Shown here: one piece after another, positions 9,084 to 19,612 of the stretch | How the letters are laid out: each line of letters starts with the position of its first letter | Position numbering within the stretch: the first letter of the stretch is position 1 | Assembly (NCBI GenBank): GCA_033344895.1 | Contig: JAWPMN010000001.1 | Location: forward strand, 1,674,001 to 1,738,000 | Direction of reading: 5' to 3' | Source of the DNA: Alphaproteobacteria bacterium | Lineage (GTDB): Bacteria; Pseudomonadota; Alphaproteobacteria; UBA8366; Aestuariispiraceae | DNA: 64,000 nt | Translations under genes and position numbers: made by a program | Notes under the pieces: generated by a model | What the model was told of the DNA's origin: nothing | Seen by the model: only the letters and a program-made list of their open reading frames with translations | Databases searched by the model: none

Positions 9084-10264
9084 GCCCGCAGAAGCAGACG
9101 GCAGCGGAGGCGGCGGCCCGCACGCCGCTGGCGCTCTATATCCACTGGCCCTTCTGCAAGGCCAAGTGCCCCTATTGCGATTTCAACAGCCATGTCCGCG
9201 ACGGCATCGACCAGGCGCGCTGGCGCAAGGCGCTGCTGACCGAGCTGGACGGGGCGCTGGACGGGTTCGCGGATCGCCGACTGACATCGATCTTCTTCGG
9301 CGGCGGCACGCCGTCGCTTATGGACCCGGAAACGACAGGCGCCCTGATCGAAGCGGCAAAAGGTGCAGTGCCGCCCGCCGACGACATCGAAATCACGCTG
9401 GAAGCCAACCCGACCTCCGTCGAGGCAGGCAAATTCGCAGCCTATGCCGATGCCGGGGTGAACCGCGTGTCGCTGGGCATTCAGGCCCTGGACGATGCAT
9501 CGCTCAAGTTTCTCGGCCGGGAGCATTCGGCGGCCGAGGCGCGGGGTGCCATCGACCTCGCCCACAGGCATTTCCCGCGCCGGTCCTTCGACCTGATCTA
9601 TGCCCGCGCCGGTCAGACGCCCGAAGCCTGGGCGGCGGAGCTGGGTCAGGCGATCGATCTCGCCGCCGACCATCTGTCGCTCTATCAGCTGACCATCGAG
9701 GAAGGGACGCATTTCCACACGCTGGCGCGGCTTGGACAGCCCCTGACGGCAGAGGAAGAGGTCGCCGCCGCACTCTACGAGGCGACGCAGGCGCGTCTCG
9801 ATGCGCTCGGCCTGCCCGCCTATGAGGTATCGAACCATGCCCGCCCCGGTGCCGAAAGCCGTCACAACCTCGCCTATTGGCGCTATTGGGACTATGTCGG
9901 CATCGGCCCCGGCGCCCATGGCCGTGAGACCAGGGCCGGCACCAAGCGCGCGACCATCCGCGAACGCCTGCCCGAACGCTGGCTGGACGCCGTCGAACGC
10001 CAGGGCCATGCCCTGAGGGAGGTGGAGGAGATCGGCCCCGACCGCCGCCTGCAGGAACTGCTGCTGATGGGCCTGCGCCTGTCGGAGGGTGTTCCCGAAA
10101 GCCGCCTGATCGCCGAGACGGGGCGGGGCTTCGAGGCGCTGGAGCAGGACCGGCTGCAAGCATTGCTGGACGAAGGCTATCTGGAGCGCCACGACGACAT
10201 CCTGCGTGCCACGCCCGAAGGCCGCCTGCGTCTGAACACGGTGCTGGGTTACCTGCTGGCATAG
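9080..10264 (+). CDS. hemW: Radical SAM heme chaperone HemW
   Basis: 394 aa. [20 protein letters not shown] near residues 16-35 carries the CX3CX2C radical-SAM [4Fe-4S] motif with the HemW-type surroundings. GGGTPS and the C-terminal HemN_C-like winged helix ([12 protein letters not shown]) follow. HemW is a heme-binding homologue of coproporphyrinogen dehydrogenase rather than HemN itself. The gene overlaps rdgB. A REP-like inverted repeat lies about 15-80 bp downstream. Confidence 0.95.
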   Translation: MSPQKQTAAEAAARTPLALYIHWPFCKAKCPYCDFNSHVRDGIDQARWRKALLTELDGALDGFADRRLTSIFFGGGTPSLMDPETTGALIEAAKGAVPPADDIEITLEANPTSVEAGKFAAYADAGVNRVSLGIQALDDASLKFLGREHSAAEARGAIDLAHRHFPRRSFDLIYARAGQTPEAWAAELGQAIDLAADHLSLYQLTIEEGTHFHTLARLGQPLTAEEEVAAALYEATQARLDALGLPAYEVSNHARPGAESRHNLAYWRYWDYVGIGPGAHGRETRAGTKRATIRERLPERWLDAVERQGHALREVEEIGPDRRLQELLLMGLRLSEGVPESRLIAETGRGFEALEQDRLQALLDEGYLERHDDILRATPEGRLRLNTVLGYLLA

Positions 10265-10277
10265 TTGTACCGATGGC

Positions 10278-10348
10278 CCTGCGAAAGCAGAAACCTTCTT
10301 CAACCCGGCACCATGCCGAAGCGCCGAAGGCTCCCGCTTTCGCAGGAG
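10278..10348. repeat. REP-like inverted repeat downstream of hemW
   Basis: CCTGCGAAAGCAG at 10278-10290 pairs with CCGCTTTCGCAGG at 10334-10346 (one mismatch). The right unit is also a small hairpin by itself. The same core, GCTTTCGCAGGA then CACG, recurs at 59362-59382, also just after a gene. This suggests a dispersed repetitive extragenic element that may act as a terminator or mRNA stabiliser. Confidence 0.45.
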
Positions 10349-10456
10349 CACGGCATAGGGGGTCGCGGCGTCAGACGCTCACGTTCCTTGTATCTGCCGC
10401 ACCTGTCCGGATAGCGAACGGATCGAGTGTTTCCAGTTCGCGTCATAACACATTCG

Positions 10457-10471
10457 GCCAATTGGCAATTG
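10457..10471. promoter_or_regulatory. Palindrome upstream of the TRAP operon
   Basis: GCCAATTGGC (10457-10466) is a perfect palindrome overlapping the repeat CAATTG-G-CAATTG (10459-10471), about 70 bp before dctP. It could be an operator for the TRAP genes. The remaining DNA between hemW and dctP holds the REP-like repeat and nothing else I recognise. Confidence 0.3.
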
Positions 10472-10536
10472 TGCCTGCGCGCGGATTCCGCAATCCTTGG
10501 TCCTACCAATAAGAACGCCCTTCGGGAGGACCTGAC

Positions 10537-11529
10537 ATGAAGCGTATTCTCTGTGCGGCCGGTCTGGCCGCGACCATGGCCTTCGGGGCCGCCACGGCCC
10601 AGGCCGCCGATGTGACGATGCGGATTTCGCTGCAATTGCCGCTGAAGAGCCATCTCGGCCAGAACCTGCTGATGTTCAAGGAAGAGGTCGAGAAGACGAC
10701 CAATGGCGAAGTCGCGGTCGAGATCTATGACAGCGCGCAGCTCTACAAGGACAAGGAAGTGCCCGCCGCCGTCGGCTCCGGCGCGATCGAGGCCGGGGTC
10801 GCCTCGCTGACGCGCTATGTCGGCGACATTCCGGCGGTCGACATCTTCTACCAGCCCTTCATCTTCGACAGCGAGGAGAAGGTCCGCGCGGCGGTGGCCA
10901 AGGGCTCCGACATCCGCGGTCCGATCGACGAGGCGATCAAGGACACCGGTTCCACGGTCCTGTGGTGGCAGGCCTATGGCGGCGCGATCATGCTGTCCAA
11001 TGGCGGCCCGATCAAAACGCCGGCCGACATGGAGGGCAAGAAGGTCCGCGTCTTCGGCAAGACGCTGGGTGATTTCGTCACCGCCGCCGGTGGCGCGCCG
11101 ACGCTCATTTCGGGATCGGAACAATATCTCGCCTATCAGCGCGGTACGGTCGACATCGGCATGACCGGTGTGTCCGGCGTCAAATCCCGCAAGCTGTGGG
11201 AGGTCATGGATACGATCACGGTGACCAACCATGCCGACATCGAATTCATCGTCGTGGTGAACAATGAGTTCTGGGCCGGTCTGTCCGACGATCACCGTGC
11301 CAAGATCGAGGCCGCGGCGATGAAGGCCGAGGCCCATGTGCGCGACAAGATGTCGTCGATCGAAGCCGAAGCCTACACGGCGGCGCAGGAAAACGGCATG
11401 ACCGTCTACACGCCGACCGCCGACGAACTGGCGGCCTGGCGGGATGTCAGCCAGCCGGTCTATGACGCGTATAAGGAGAAGGCCGGCGATCTCGGTCGCA
11501 AGCTGTTCTCCGCCGCGACGGGCATGTAA
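10537..11529 (+). CDS. TRAP transporter solute-binding protein (DctP family)
   Basis: 330 aa. A Sec signal peptide ends at AQA-AD (residues about 1-23), so this is a periplasmic binding protein. The body is a DctP fold with QLPLKSHLGQN, ALYKDKEVPAAV-like (here QLYKDKEVPAAVGSG) and the conserved GGAPTLISGSEQYLAYQRGTVDIGMTG region near the substrate-binding Arg segment (GKKVRVFGKT). It delivers a carboxylate, probably, to the DctQM membrane pair encoded next. The ligand cannot be read from the sequence. Downstream, a strong hairpin separates it from dctQ. Confidence 0.92.
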   Translation: MKRILCAAGLAATMAFGAATAQAADVTMRISLQLPLKSHLGQNLLMFKEEVEKTTNGEVAVEIYDSAQLYKDKEVPAAVGSGAIEAGVASLTRYVGDIPAVDIFYQPFIFDSEEKVRAAVAKGSDIRGPIDEAIKDTGSTVLWWQAYGGAIMLSNGGPIKTPADMEGKKVRVFGKTLGDFVTAAGGAPTLISGSEQYLAYQRGTVDIGMTGVSGVKSRKLWEVMDTITVTNHADIEFIVVVNNEFWAGLSDDHRAKIEAAAMKAEAHVRDKMSSIEAEAYTAAQENGMTVYTPTADELAAWRDVSQPVYDAYKEKAGDLGRKLFSAATGM

Positions 11530-11550
11530 TCCTCGGGGATCACGGAAACC

Positions 11551-11584
11551 GGGGCCGTGCCGTGTGACCGGCGCGGCCCCCTTT
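11551..11584 (+). terminator. Intercistronic hairpin between dctP and dctQ
   Basis: GGGGCCG (11551-11557) pairs with CGGCCCC (11574-11580), with an inner GCCG/CGGC stem, and is followed by CTTT. Such hairpins after binding-protein genes commonly attenuate transcription and stabilise the upstream mRNA, giving more binding protein than permease. Confidence 0.6.
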
Positions 11585-11598
11585 CGCGGATGGGACTC

Positions 11599-12093
11599 AT
11601 GATTGACCGGTTCGTATCGGGGCTGGCCTGGATCGCCGCGGCGCTGTTCACGGCATCGGGCTGCATGCTGACCTATGAAGTGATCGCGCGCTACTTCTTC
11701 ACCCTTCCGACGGTCTGGGCGGCGGAACTGAGCCAGCTCTGCCTGATCTGGGGGTCGCTGATCGCCATGGCCTGGGCGCTGCGCTTTCACCGCCATATCG
11801 TCGTCGACGCGCTGGCGGTGCGGCTGCCGGCCCGGGTGCTGCGCTACACGGACGCCTTCGCCATGGTCGTCGTCGCAGTGTTCAGCGCGGCGCTGGTCTG
11901 GAAGGGCTGGCCGATCTTCTGGGATTCCTTCGAACGCGGCCGGACGACCGGGTCCATGCTGGATCTGCCGTCCTGGGTCACGGAACTGGCGGTGCCCTTC
12001 GGCTTCGCCGTGCTGTTCGTGCAGGCGGTCATCGAGACCGTGGAAACACTCCGGGGCAACCGGCCCGGCCATTGGGAGGCACCCCACGAATGA
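11599..12093 (+). CDS. TRAP transporter small permease (DctQ family)
   Basis: About 164 aa with four membrane helices (residues about 8-30, 40-60, 82-102, 122-145). TYEVIARYFFTLPTVWAAELSQLCLIWGSLIAMAWALRFHRHIVVD is a typical DctQ segment. ATG codons at 11590 and 11599 are both possible; 11599 starts directly at MIDRF and is preceded by a weak GGGA site. The stop overlaps the start of dctM (ATGA), so the two are coupled. Confidence 0.9.
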   Translation: MIDRFVSGLAWIAAALFTASGCMLTYEVIARYFFTLPTVWAAELSQLCLIWGSLIAMAWALRFHRHIVVDALAVRLPARVLRYTDAFAMVVVAVFSAALVWKGWPIFWDSFERGRTTGSMLDLPSWVTELAVPFGFAVLFVQAVIETVETLRGNRPGHWEAPHE

Positions 12094-13364
12094 CGGTCCT
12101 TCTGATTCTCGTGGCCCTGTTCGGGCTGCTGCTGCTGCGGGTGCCGGTCGCCTTCGCGCTGGGCGGGTTGGGTCTGGCGCTGCTGCTGATCGGCGGCTTC
12201 TCGCCGCTGATGGCGCCGCAGGCGGTCTTGTCGACGCTGGACGGGTTCATCCTGCTGGCCGTGCCGCTGTTCCTGTTGATGTCGAATGTCCTGCTGAAAG
12301 GCGGGGTCGGACGCGATCTGTTCGCCGCCGTCCATGCCTGGGTCGGCCACTGGCCGGGCGGGCTGGCCGTGGCGACGATCCTGTCCTGCGGAATCTTCGC
12401 GGCGATTTCCGGTTCCTCCGTCGCCACGGCGGCGACCATCGGCACCGTCGCCATTCCGGAAATGATCAATCGCGGCTATGAGAAGCGCTTCGTCTACGGA
12501 CTGCTGGCCGCCGGCGGGACGCTGGGCATCCTGATCCCGCCGTCGATCCCGATGATCGTCTATGGCTTCGTGACGGAGGAATCCGTCATCGCCCTGTTCC
12601 TGGCAGGGATCGGACCGGGTATCGCGCTCCTGACGCTTTTCATCGTGCTGGCAATGATCCAGGCACGTTTCTTCGGCGGCTACACGCCGGAAAAGCCGGT
12701 CTCCTGGCCCGAGCGCTGGCGCGCCACCGCGCGTGCCGTGCCCAGCCTGGCCCTGGCCGCGCTGATCATTCTGGGCATCTATTCCGGCGCGTTCACCCCG
12801 ACGGAAGCCGCCGCGGTCGGTTTCGCCGCCGCCGTGGTGATCACCGCCGGCATTCTGCGGACCCTGACCTGGAAGGATTTCCGCGCCGCCGCCTTCGAGG
12901 CGATGGCGACCACGGTGGCGATCCTGCTGATCATCGCCGGTGCCAAGGTCTTCGGAAAGGCGATCACCCTCTATCGCCTGCCGCAGGACATCTCGCTGTT
13001 TCTCAGCCAGAACCTGGATACGGCGCTGCTGTTCATCCTGGTTGTCAGCGCGGTGCTGCTGCTGATGGGTCTGGTCTTCGAGGCATTGTCCATGGTGTTG
13101 ATCATGACGCCGGTGCTGCTGCCCTCGGCGATCCAGATGGGCTTCGACCCGATCTGGTTCGGGGTCTTCATGGTCGTCATGGTGGAATGCGCCCTGATCA
13201 CCCCACCGGTCGGGCTGAATCTCTACGTGATACAATCCGTGGCCCGGGCGCCCCTGTCGGATGTGGCGCGGGGCGTGCTGCCCTTCCTCGTGCTGATGCT
13301 GGCGGTGGCGGCGCTGCTCTATGTCTGGACCGATCTGGCGCTCTACATACCGTTCAAGCTGTGA
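12090..13364 (+). CDS. TRAP transporter large permease (DctM family)
   Basis: 424 aa with about twelve hydrophobic helices. Family stretches include PLFLLMSNVLLKGGVGRDLFAAVHAWVGHWPGGLAVATI, GSSVATAATIGTVAIPEM, GGTLGILIPPSIPMIVYG and TPVLLPSAIQMGFDPIWFGV…ECALITPPVGLNLYV. It is the ion-coupled transport channel in the inner membrane and acts with DctP and DctQ. It is followed after 8 bp by a PEP-mutase-family enzyme, which probably uses the imported substrate. Confidence 0.94.
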   Translation: MTVLLILVALFGLLLLRVPVAFALGGLGLALLLIGGFSPLMAPQAVLSTLDGFILLAVPLFLLMSNVLLKGGVGRDLFAAVHAWVGHWPGGLAVATILSCGIFAAISGSSVATAATIGTVAIPEMINRGYEKRFVYGLLAAGGTLGILIPPSIPMIVYGFVTEESVIALFLAGIGPGIALLTLFIVLAMIQARFFGGYTPEKPVSWPERWRATARAVPSLALAALIILGIYSGAFTPTEAAAVGFAAAVVITAGILRTLTWKDFRAAAFEAMATTVAILLIIAGAKVFGKAITLYRLPQDISLFLSQNLDTALLFILVVSAVLLLMGLVFEALSMVLIMTPVLLPSAIQMGFDPIWFGVFMVVMVECALITPPVGLNLYVIQSVARAPLSDVARGVLPFLVLMLAVAALLYVWTDLALYIPFKL

Positions 13365-13372
13365 GGTAATCC

Positions 13373-14242
13373 ATGTCCGCCCCCGATAAGCTGCGCGCCC
13401 TCCTCAATCGCGGCGGCCTGTCCGTCATGCCCTGCTGTTTCGACGCCCTGTCGGCGAAGCTGATCGAGCAGGAGGGTTTTCCGCTGACCTTCATGTCCGG
13501 CTTTGCCGCCTCCGCCTCCAGGATCGGAGAGCCGGATCTGGGGCTGATGAGCTATGGCGAGGTCGTCGATCAGGCGCGCAACATCTGTGATTCCGTGACC
13601 ATCCCCGTGATCGGCGACGGCGATACCGGCTATGGCAATGCGATGAACGTGATCCGCACGGTCCAGGGCTTTGCCAAGGCCGGTTGCGGCGCGGTGATGA
13701 TCGAGGATCAGGTCGCGCCCAAGCGCTGCGGCCACACGCCGGGCAAGGCCGTGGTCGGCCGCGAGGAAGCCTATGACCGGATCCGCGCCGCCAGCGATGC
13801 CCGGGCCGAGAACGATATCCTGATCCTGGCCCGGACCGACGCGCGGCACGAACACGGCCTGGGTGAAGCGATCGAACGGGCGGCGAAGTTCCATGAACTG
13901 GGCGCCGACATCCTGTTCGTCGAGGCGCCGAAGACGGTGGAGGAGATGCGCCGGGTCTGCGACGACCTGCCGGGCCCGAAGATGGCCAATATCGTCGAGG
14001 GCGGAGAGACGCCGGATCTCAGTCACAAGGAACTGGCCGATATCGGCTATGCCATCGCCGCCTATCCCCTGACCCTGATGGCGTCGGCGATGCAGGCCAT
14101 GGTCAACACGCTGGCCGACCTGAAACAGGACGCCCCGCGCGACGGCATCATGGATTTCAAGGATCTGCGCCGCCGCATCGGCTTCGATTCCTATTACGAG
14201 GCTTCGTCGGTCTATACCTCGTCCCAACGCAAGATGGATTGA
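13373..14242 (+). CDS. Isocitrate lyase/PEP mutase family enzyme
   Basis: 289 aa alpha/beta-barrel enzyme. PCCFDALSAKLIEQEGF, GDGDTGYGNAMNV, MIEDQVAPKRCGH (with the Mg-binding and catalytic-loop Cys) and ARTDARHEHG are hallmarks of the 2-methylisocitrate lyase/carboxyphosphonoenolpyruvate mutase group. It probably cleaves a substituted malate or citrate (for example 2-methylisocitrate or dimethylmalate); the exact substrate is not determinable. It is the last gene of the TRAP operon, which argues that its substrate, or a derivative, is imported by that transporter. Confidence 0.85.
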   Translation: MSAPDKLRALLNRGGLSVMPCCFDALSAKLIEQEGFPLTFMSGFAASASRIGEPDLGLMSYGEVVDQARNICDSVTIPVIGDGDTGYGNAMNVIRTVQGFAKAGCGAVMIEDQVAPKRCGHTPGKAVVGREEAYDRIRAASDARAENDILILARTDARHEHGLGEAIERAAKFHELGADILFVEAPKTVEEMRRVCDDLPGPKMANIVEGGETPDLSHKELADIGYAIAAYPLTLMASAMQAMVNTLADLKQDAPRDGIMDFKDLRRRIGFDSYYEASSVYTSSQRKMD

Positions 14243-14299
14243 CGGCTCGGCCAGAGCGCGCCCACCCATCGATAGCGGCTGCGCGGCCGGACGGTCCGG

Positions 14300-15487
14300 C
14301 TATCCCGCCGCGACGGCGCGCAGCGGCTCTGCCATGCTGGAGACCACCTGGTTCCGGCCCTGCTTCTTTGCGCGGTAGAGCGCCTCGTCGGCGCGGTGCA
14401 TCAGGGTGTCGAGCGTGTCGCCGCGATCCCGGGCGGCGATGCCGACGCTGAGCGTGGCGGTGAAGGCCCCGGCGGCGCCGCCGTCAAAGGTCAGTGTTTC
14501 GATGCGTCGGCGGATTCGTTCCGCCACGGAATGCGCCGTCTCGGCATGGGCGCGGGACAGCAGGATCGCGAATTCCTCGCCGCCCAGCCGGGCCGACAGG
14601 TCGGTCTCGCGCACCGTCGCCAGAATGGTTTCGGCCAGACCCTGAATGACCCGGTCGCCGGCGGAATGTCCGAACCGGTCGTTGATCGACTTGAAATGAT
14701 CGAGATCGAGAAACAGCAGGAACAGCGGGTCGCCGTGCCGTTCCGCCGCCTGCATCGCGCGCCGGGCCTGACGGTCGAAGGCACGGCGGTTCAGCAGGCC
14801 GGTCAGCGGGTCGGTCTCCGCCTGCTGCCGCAGATCCGCCTGCAAATGTTCCGTCACCATGGTGATATAGGTCGACGCGATCAGGACCGATGCGGCGGTG
14901 CCTTCCAGCATCACCAGCACGATATCGCCGACCGGATCGGGCGGCGGGGCCAGACCCAGTGCGGCGGCCCCGTACCGGCCGGCCCGGACCAGAAAGAACA
15001 GGCCGGTGACCCCGTAGATGCCCGCCATGACACGGGGCGAGAACTGAACCAGATTGCTGCGCCGCGGCCAGAGCGACCAGACATTGACGAAGGACAGCAC
15101 GAACAGCGCCGTCGAGACGACGATATGCCGGTACGGTTCATCGGGCGCCGAGATCGTGAGCACTCCCAGCAATGGCCAGTAGAGGGCGAAAAAGGCCGCC
15201 GCCCAGAACCAGGGAATGGGCGGCCGGTCCATGAACCGGCGGGACCCGGCGATGGCCAGGATGTGCCCGAACAGAATGAGCGTCGTGCTGATCAGTGTCG
15301 AGGCGACCAGCGGGATGTCGAAGCGCAGCAGAAACAGCAGCAGCCCCAGACCCAGCGACACCCGTGCCAGAACCCACAGGCCGATTCCGGGCACGCCGCG
15401 GTTGATGAACCAGACCGCAATCAGGGCAATGGTTCCGGCGCATTGCGCGGTGAAGAAGGTGAATACCAGTGTGGCGGGATCGAGCAT
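14300..15487 (-). CDS. Membrane diguanylate cyclase (GGDEF)
   Basis: About 395 aa. Six or seven hydrophobic segments occupy residues 5-215 and form an unassigned sensor region. The C-terminus is a GGDEF domain with DPLTGLLNRRAF, DLDHFKSINDRFGHSAGD and the active-site GGEEF. An inhibitory I-site, RETD, sits exactly five residues before GGEEF, so product inhibition by c-di-GMP is likely. The ATG at 15487 begins directly at the first membrane helix; the open frame extends 12 codons further upstream. Confidence 0.92.
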   Translation of the reverse strand: MLDPATLVFTFFTAQCAGTIALIAVWFINRGVPGIGLWVLARVSLGLGLLLFLLRFDIPLVASTLISTTLILFGHILAIAGSRRFMDRPPIPWFWAAAFFALYWPLLGVLTISAPDEPYRHIVVSTALFVLSFVNVWSLWPRRSNLVQFSPRVMAGIYGVTGLFFLVRAGRYGAAALGLAPPPDPVGDIVLVMLEGTAASVLIASTYITMVTEHLQADLRQQAETDPLTGLLNRRAFDRQARRAMQAAERHGDPLFLLFLDLDHFKSINDRFGHSAGDRVIQGLAETILATVRETDLSARLGGEEFAILLSRAHAETAHSVAERIRRRIETLTFDGGAAGAFTATLSVGIAARDRGDTLDTLMHRADEALYRAKKQGRNQVVSSMAEPLRAVAAG

Positions 15488-15570
15488 CGGGGAACGCGAA
15501 CTCCGGAAGGAACTGCGCGTCAACTATGCCGTGTTGCCCCGCGAAACTTCAACAAACAACTGAGGCCCGG

Positions 15571-16185
15571 CTAGGCGGCCGGCGAACGGAAGTTGCGTCT
15601 GGCGTCGGCCACGGCTTCCCGGGTGATGCAGCCCTCGGCATGGTCGTTGATCAGACCCATCGCCTGCAGGAAGGCGAACACTGTTGTCGGCCCGACGAAT
15701 TTCCAGCCGCGCTTCTTCAGTTCCTTCGAAATCGCTACGGATTCCGGCGAAGTCGTCTGTGACTGGGGCTCGGGCAGGGTGGCCGGATCGGGTTCATAGC
15801 GCCAGAAGAACGCGGCCAGGGAGCCCTCCCTTTCCACCATCTCGCAGGCGCGTTTGGCGTTGTTGATCGTTGCCTCGATCTTGCCGCGATGGCGAATGAT
15901 GCCGGCATCCTGCAGCAGGCGCTCGACATCGCTTTCCCCGAAATCCGCGACCTTGCGGAAATCGAAACCCACAAAGGCGGCGCGGAAATTCTCGCGCTTG
16001 TCCAGGATCGTCCGCCAGGACAGGCCGGACTGGAACCCTTCCAGGCAGATTTTCTCGAACAGGCGGATGTCGTTGTCGACCGGAAAGCCCCATTCGGTGT
16101 CGTGATAGGTGAAGAAATCTGGCGCCGACCCGGCCCAGCGACAGCGCGGCAACCCGTCGGGTCCGGGGATCGTCTTGTCGGTCAT
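15571..16185 (-). CDS. tag: DNA-3-methyladenine glycosylase I
   Basis: 204 aa, the standard Tag length. It excises 3-methyladenine from alkylated DNA. CRWAGSAPDFFTYHDTEWGFPV near the N-terminus, FEKICLEGFQSGLSWRTILDKRENFR, IIRHRGKIEATINNAK and the C-terminal KKRGWKFVGPTTVFAFLQAMGLINDH define the family. The ATG at 16185 follows aggaaagacc. AlkB, another alkylation repair enzyme, is elsewhere in the window (32.7 kb). Confidence 0.95.
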   Translation of the reverse strand: MTDKTIPGPDGLPRCRWAGSAPDFFTYHDTEWGFPVDNDIRLFEKICLEGFQSGLSWRTILDKRENFRAAFVGFDFRKVADFGESDVERLLQDAGIIRHRGKIEATINNAKRACEMVEREGSLAAFFWRYEPDPATLPEPQSQTTSPESVAISKELKKRGWKFVGPTTVFAFLQAMGLINDHAEGCITREAVADARRNFRSPAA

Positions 16186-16318
16186 GGTCTTGCCTTTCCT
16201 GCAGTGAAATCCCCGCCGGGACGGAACTCGCAAATCAGTGCGCGCCCCGTGCCGCCCGACGCAACCCGTTTCTTGCGCTGCGCGGCATGCAGGCGCCGGG
16301 AAGGGTGTTTCGGACCGA

Positions 16319-16606
16319 TCAGCCGAGAAGGAAATTCAGCCGGTCATCGGCCCGGTTCGGTGCGATTTCCAAGATTTCGGCTGTGACGATGCCTTCGGCG
16401 ACGAAGGGGTCTCGTGCCACCCGCTCCTCCAGGGCCGAAAGGCTGGTGCCATGGGCCAGGACGGCCCCGCCCCGGTTTGGTGCGATGCTGCCGACCAGCA
16501 GGAAGACCCCGTCGTCGAACCCCTGCTGGATCCAGGCCTTGTGGCCGGCCATGAAATCGCCCGCGCGGGCCCTGTTTTCGGCAAAACTCAGCTGTACGAC
16601 GAACAT
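16319..16606 (-). CDS. YciI-like protein
   Basis: 95 aa. The sequence FVVQLSFAENRARAGDFMAGHKAWIQQGFDDGVFLLVGSIAP…GGAVLAHG and a conserved …DPFVAEGIVTAEILEI end match the YCII family, a ferredoxin-like fold with a His/Asp pair implicated in small-molecule reactions. The role is unknown. It lies 52 bp downstream of a TetR gene on the same strand and could be its target. Confidence 0.8.
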   Translation of the reverse strand: MFVVQLSFAENRARAGDFMAGHKAWIQQGFDDGVFLLVGSIAPNRGGAVLAHGTSLSALEERVARDPFVAEGIVTAEILEIAPNRADDRLNFLLG

Positions 16607-16658
16607 GCGTTCTCGTCCTTTCACGGTGTCAGGATTGTCGTTTGGTCGGTTGGGGATC

Positions 16659-17225
16659 TCAGGCGGCCTGGGCGCCCACCCATTCGACCATCTGGTCTAC
16701 CTCGTGCCGGACGAAGGCCTCGTCCTTGAAGGCGGCGGCAAGAGTGGCGACCCCTTGGCTGCGCATCAGCAGATGCATCGCCAGTTCATCGGCCTTTTCA
16801 GCCCGCCCCATCGTCGCGAACTGCCGTGACAGCCAGAGCCGGAACAGGGTGAACAGTTCATTGGCGCCTGACAGGGCCGGATGGCCCAGCTTCGCCAGTT
16901 CGGAGGTCAGGGTCCCGACCGGGCAGCCGAACTGTCGGATCTTGTCGCCGTTGACGAGCAGGATGTGGATGAAGCTGCGGATGCGTTCTTCCGGCGTGTC
17001 GCCCGCAATCTCCCATTTATCCAGCATGGCCCGGGTGTTGACCACCCGCTGCTCGATCACGGCATCCAGGATCTCGTCCTTGGTCTTGAAATGATAATAG
17101 AAATTGCCCCGGGAAATCCCGACCGCATCAGCGATATCCGCGAAGGAGGTGTGATCGAACCCCTGCTGATAGAACAGCCGGTCCGCCGCCTCCACGATCT
17201 GTGCCCGTTTCGATGACTGGTTCAT
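16659..17225 (-). CDS. TetR family regulator
   Basis: 188 aa. The N-terminal HTH reads IVEAADRLFYQQGFDHTSFADIADAVGISRGNFYYHFKTKDEIL, the TetR signature. The C-terminal domain with a TLTSELAK stretch resembles the AcrR/YcdC-like C-terminus common in this group. Palindromic TAGGAC/GTCCTA sites lie 30-60 bp upstream, fitting autoregulation. The YciI gene and tag follow on the same strand. Confidence 0.9.
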   Translation of the reverse strand: MNQSSKRAQIVEAADRLFYQQGFDHTSFADIADAVGISRGNFYYHFKTKDEILDAVIEQRVVNTRAMLDKWEIAGDTPEERIRSFIHILLVNGDKIRQFGCPVGTLTSELAKLGHPALSGANELFTLFRLWLSRQFATMGRAEKADELAMHLLMRSQGVATLAAAFKDEAFVRHEVDQMVEWVGAQAA

Positions 17226-17255
17226 CTCACGCCCTCTAAGAGGTTTAGGTCAAAT

Positions 17256-17286
17256 GTCCTAGACTTGATATAGGACAATCGTCCTA
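17256..17286 (-). promoter_or_regulatory. Operator of the TetR gene
   Basis: GTCCTA (17256-17261), TAGGAC (17271-17276) and GTCCTA (17281-17286) form overlapping inverted repeats; the tightest is TAGGAC-AATC-GTCCTA. They lie just upstream of the TetR start and are probably its autoregulatory site. Confidence 0.55.
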
Positions 17287-17334
17287 ATCGGTCAACGGGG
17301 ATTTGAATGAGAAGGGGATCACGGCGCCCCGCCC

Positions 17335-18096
17335 CTATTCCTGTTCCGCGATATAGGATTTGAACGCATTCAGCAGCGCCGGCACGTTGGGGTTCAACGC
17401 GTCCCACTCGTCCGCCACGGTCAGCCCTTCGGCCAAGGTCCAGCGCCGGAAGTCGTCGCACCAGTGATAGTCGGTTGCCTGACGCAGGGCTATGGCTTCG
17501 TCCGTCGTCTTGTCGGCGCCGATATCCTGGTTCGCCTGTTCATGGACCAGATACGCCTCGCATTCTGCGTCCAGAATCCGCATGCCCAGCAGACGGCCCT
17601 CCATGCGCTGATAGGCATGTCCGGCCAGTTCATGCGCGACGGCTGCGGCCAGTTCGACCGAACTCCACTGAATCCCCGTCCGGCCGATCAGGACCAGGAA
17701 AACATGCTCGCCCTGATCCGGATCGTAGAATTTCGGAACGAAGGACGCGATGTTTACCTCAGTCATGACGTCTTCGGGGTGCCGGGCGTCATAGAGGAAC
17801 TGGATATCCCCCTTCCCCTGCAGCATATCGATCCGTTCCCGGGTGAAAGGCGATCTGCGATAGGCTAGGTCGATGGCCGCGCCGATGGCCTGCAGTGCCG
17901 TCTCCGCATCGGTCGTGCGGACATTGCCGATCCGGTCGGAATCGGGATGCAGGGCGAAGATCGTCATGCCGTGAATCTCGCCGGCGATATAGTCCGGCTC
18001 CTCCGCCATCCCCGTCGAAGACAAAGCCGCAATGGCTGCCAGTGCGACGGCGGCCGCGCGGATCGATGCCTTCTGAAACAACGATAGCTGAAACAC
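17335..18096 (-). CDS. Secreted HExxH putative metallopeptidase
   Basis: About 253 aa from a GTG start at 18096, which puts a clean signal peptide at the N-terminus (AAAVALAAIAALSSTGMA). The mature part carries AVAHELAGHAYQR, an HExxH zinc-peptidase motif, and about 20 residues later DAECEAYLVHEQAN, which could supply the third zinc ligand. No other family is recognised. It is probably a small periplasmic or secreted hydrolase. The start is uncertain, since the frame is open to 18153. Confidence 0.6.
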   Translation of the reverse strand: MFQLSLFQKASIRAAAVALAAIAALSSTGMAEEPDYIAGEIHGMTIFALHPDSDRIGNVRTTDAETALQAIGAAIDLAYRRSPFTRERIDMLQGKGDIQFLYDARHPEDVMTEVNIASFVPKFYDPDQGEHVFLVLIGRTGIQWSSVELAAAVAHELAGHAYQRMEGRLLGMRILDAECEAYLVHEQANQDIGADKTTDEAIALRQATDYHWCDDFRRWTLAEGLTVADEWDALNPNVPALLNAFKSYIAEQE

Positions 18097-18151
18097 GGTC
18101 GGGCCTTCCCTGATTTTCCGTCCGGATGGTAACGCCCAAACCGGGGCGCAC

Positions 18152-18188
18152 AAACGAAACCGCCCGCCGGATTGCTCCGACGGGCGGT
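18152..18188 (-). terminator. Rho-independent terminator of aceA
   Basis: On the minus strand ACCGCCCG pairs with CGGGCGGT, with an inner CGGA/TCCG stem and GCAA loop, and is followed by TTCGTTTG. It lies about 55 bp after the aceA stop. Confidence 0.8.
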
Positions 18189-18243
18189 GTTCGGTTTCCC
18201 CGCTAAACCGGGCCGCAGGTCCTTGTATGGACCCTTGTCAGCC

Positions 18244-19563
<1,320 letters not shown>

Positions 19564-19612
19564 TGGTCTGTCCTCTCGTTCAAATCCGATGATCGATCGG
19601 CGCTGTCAATGT

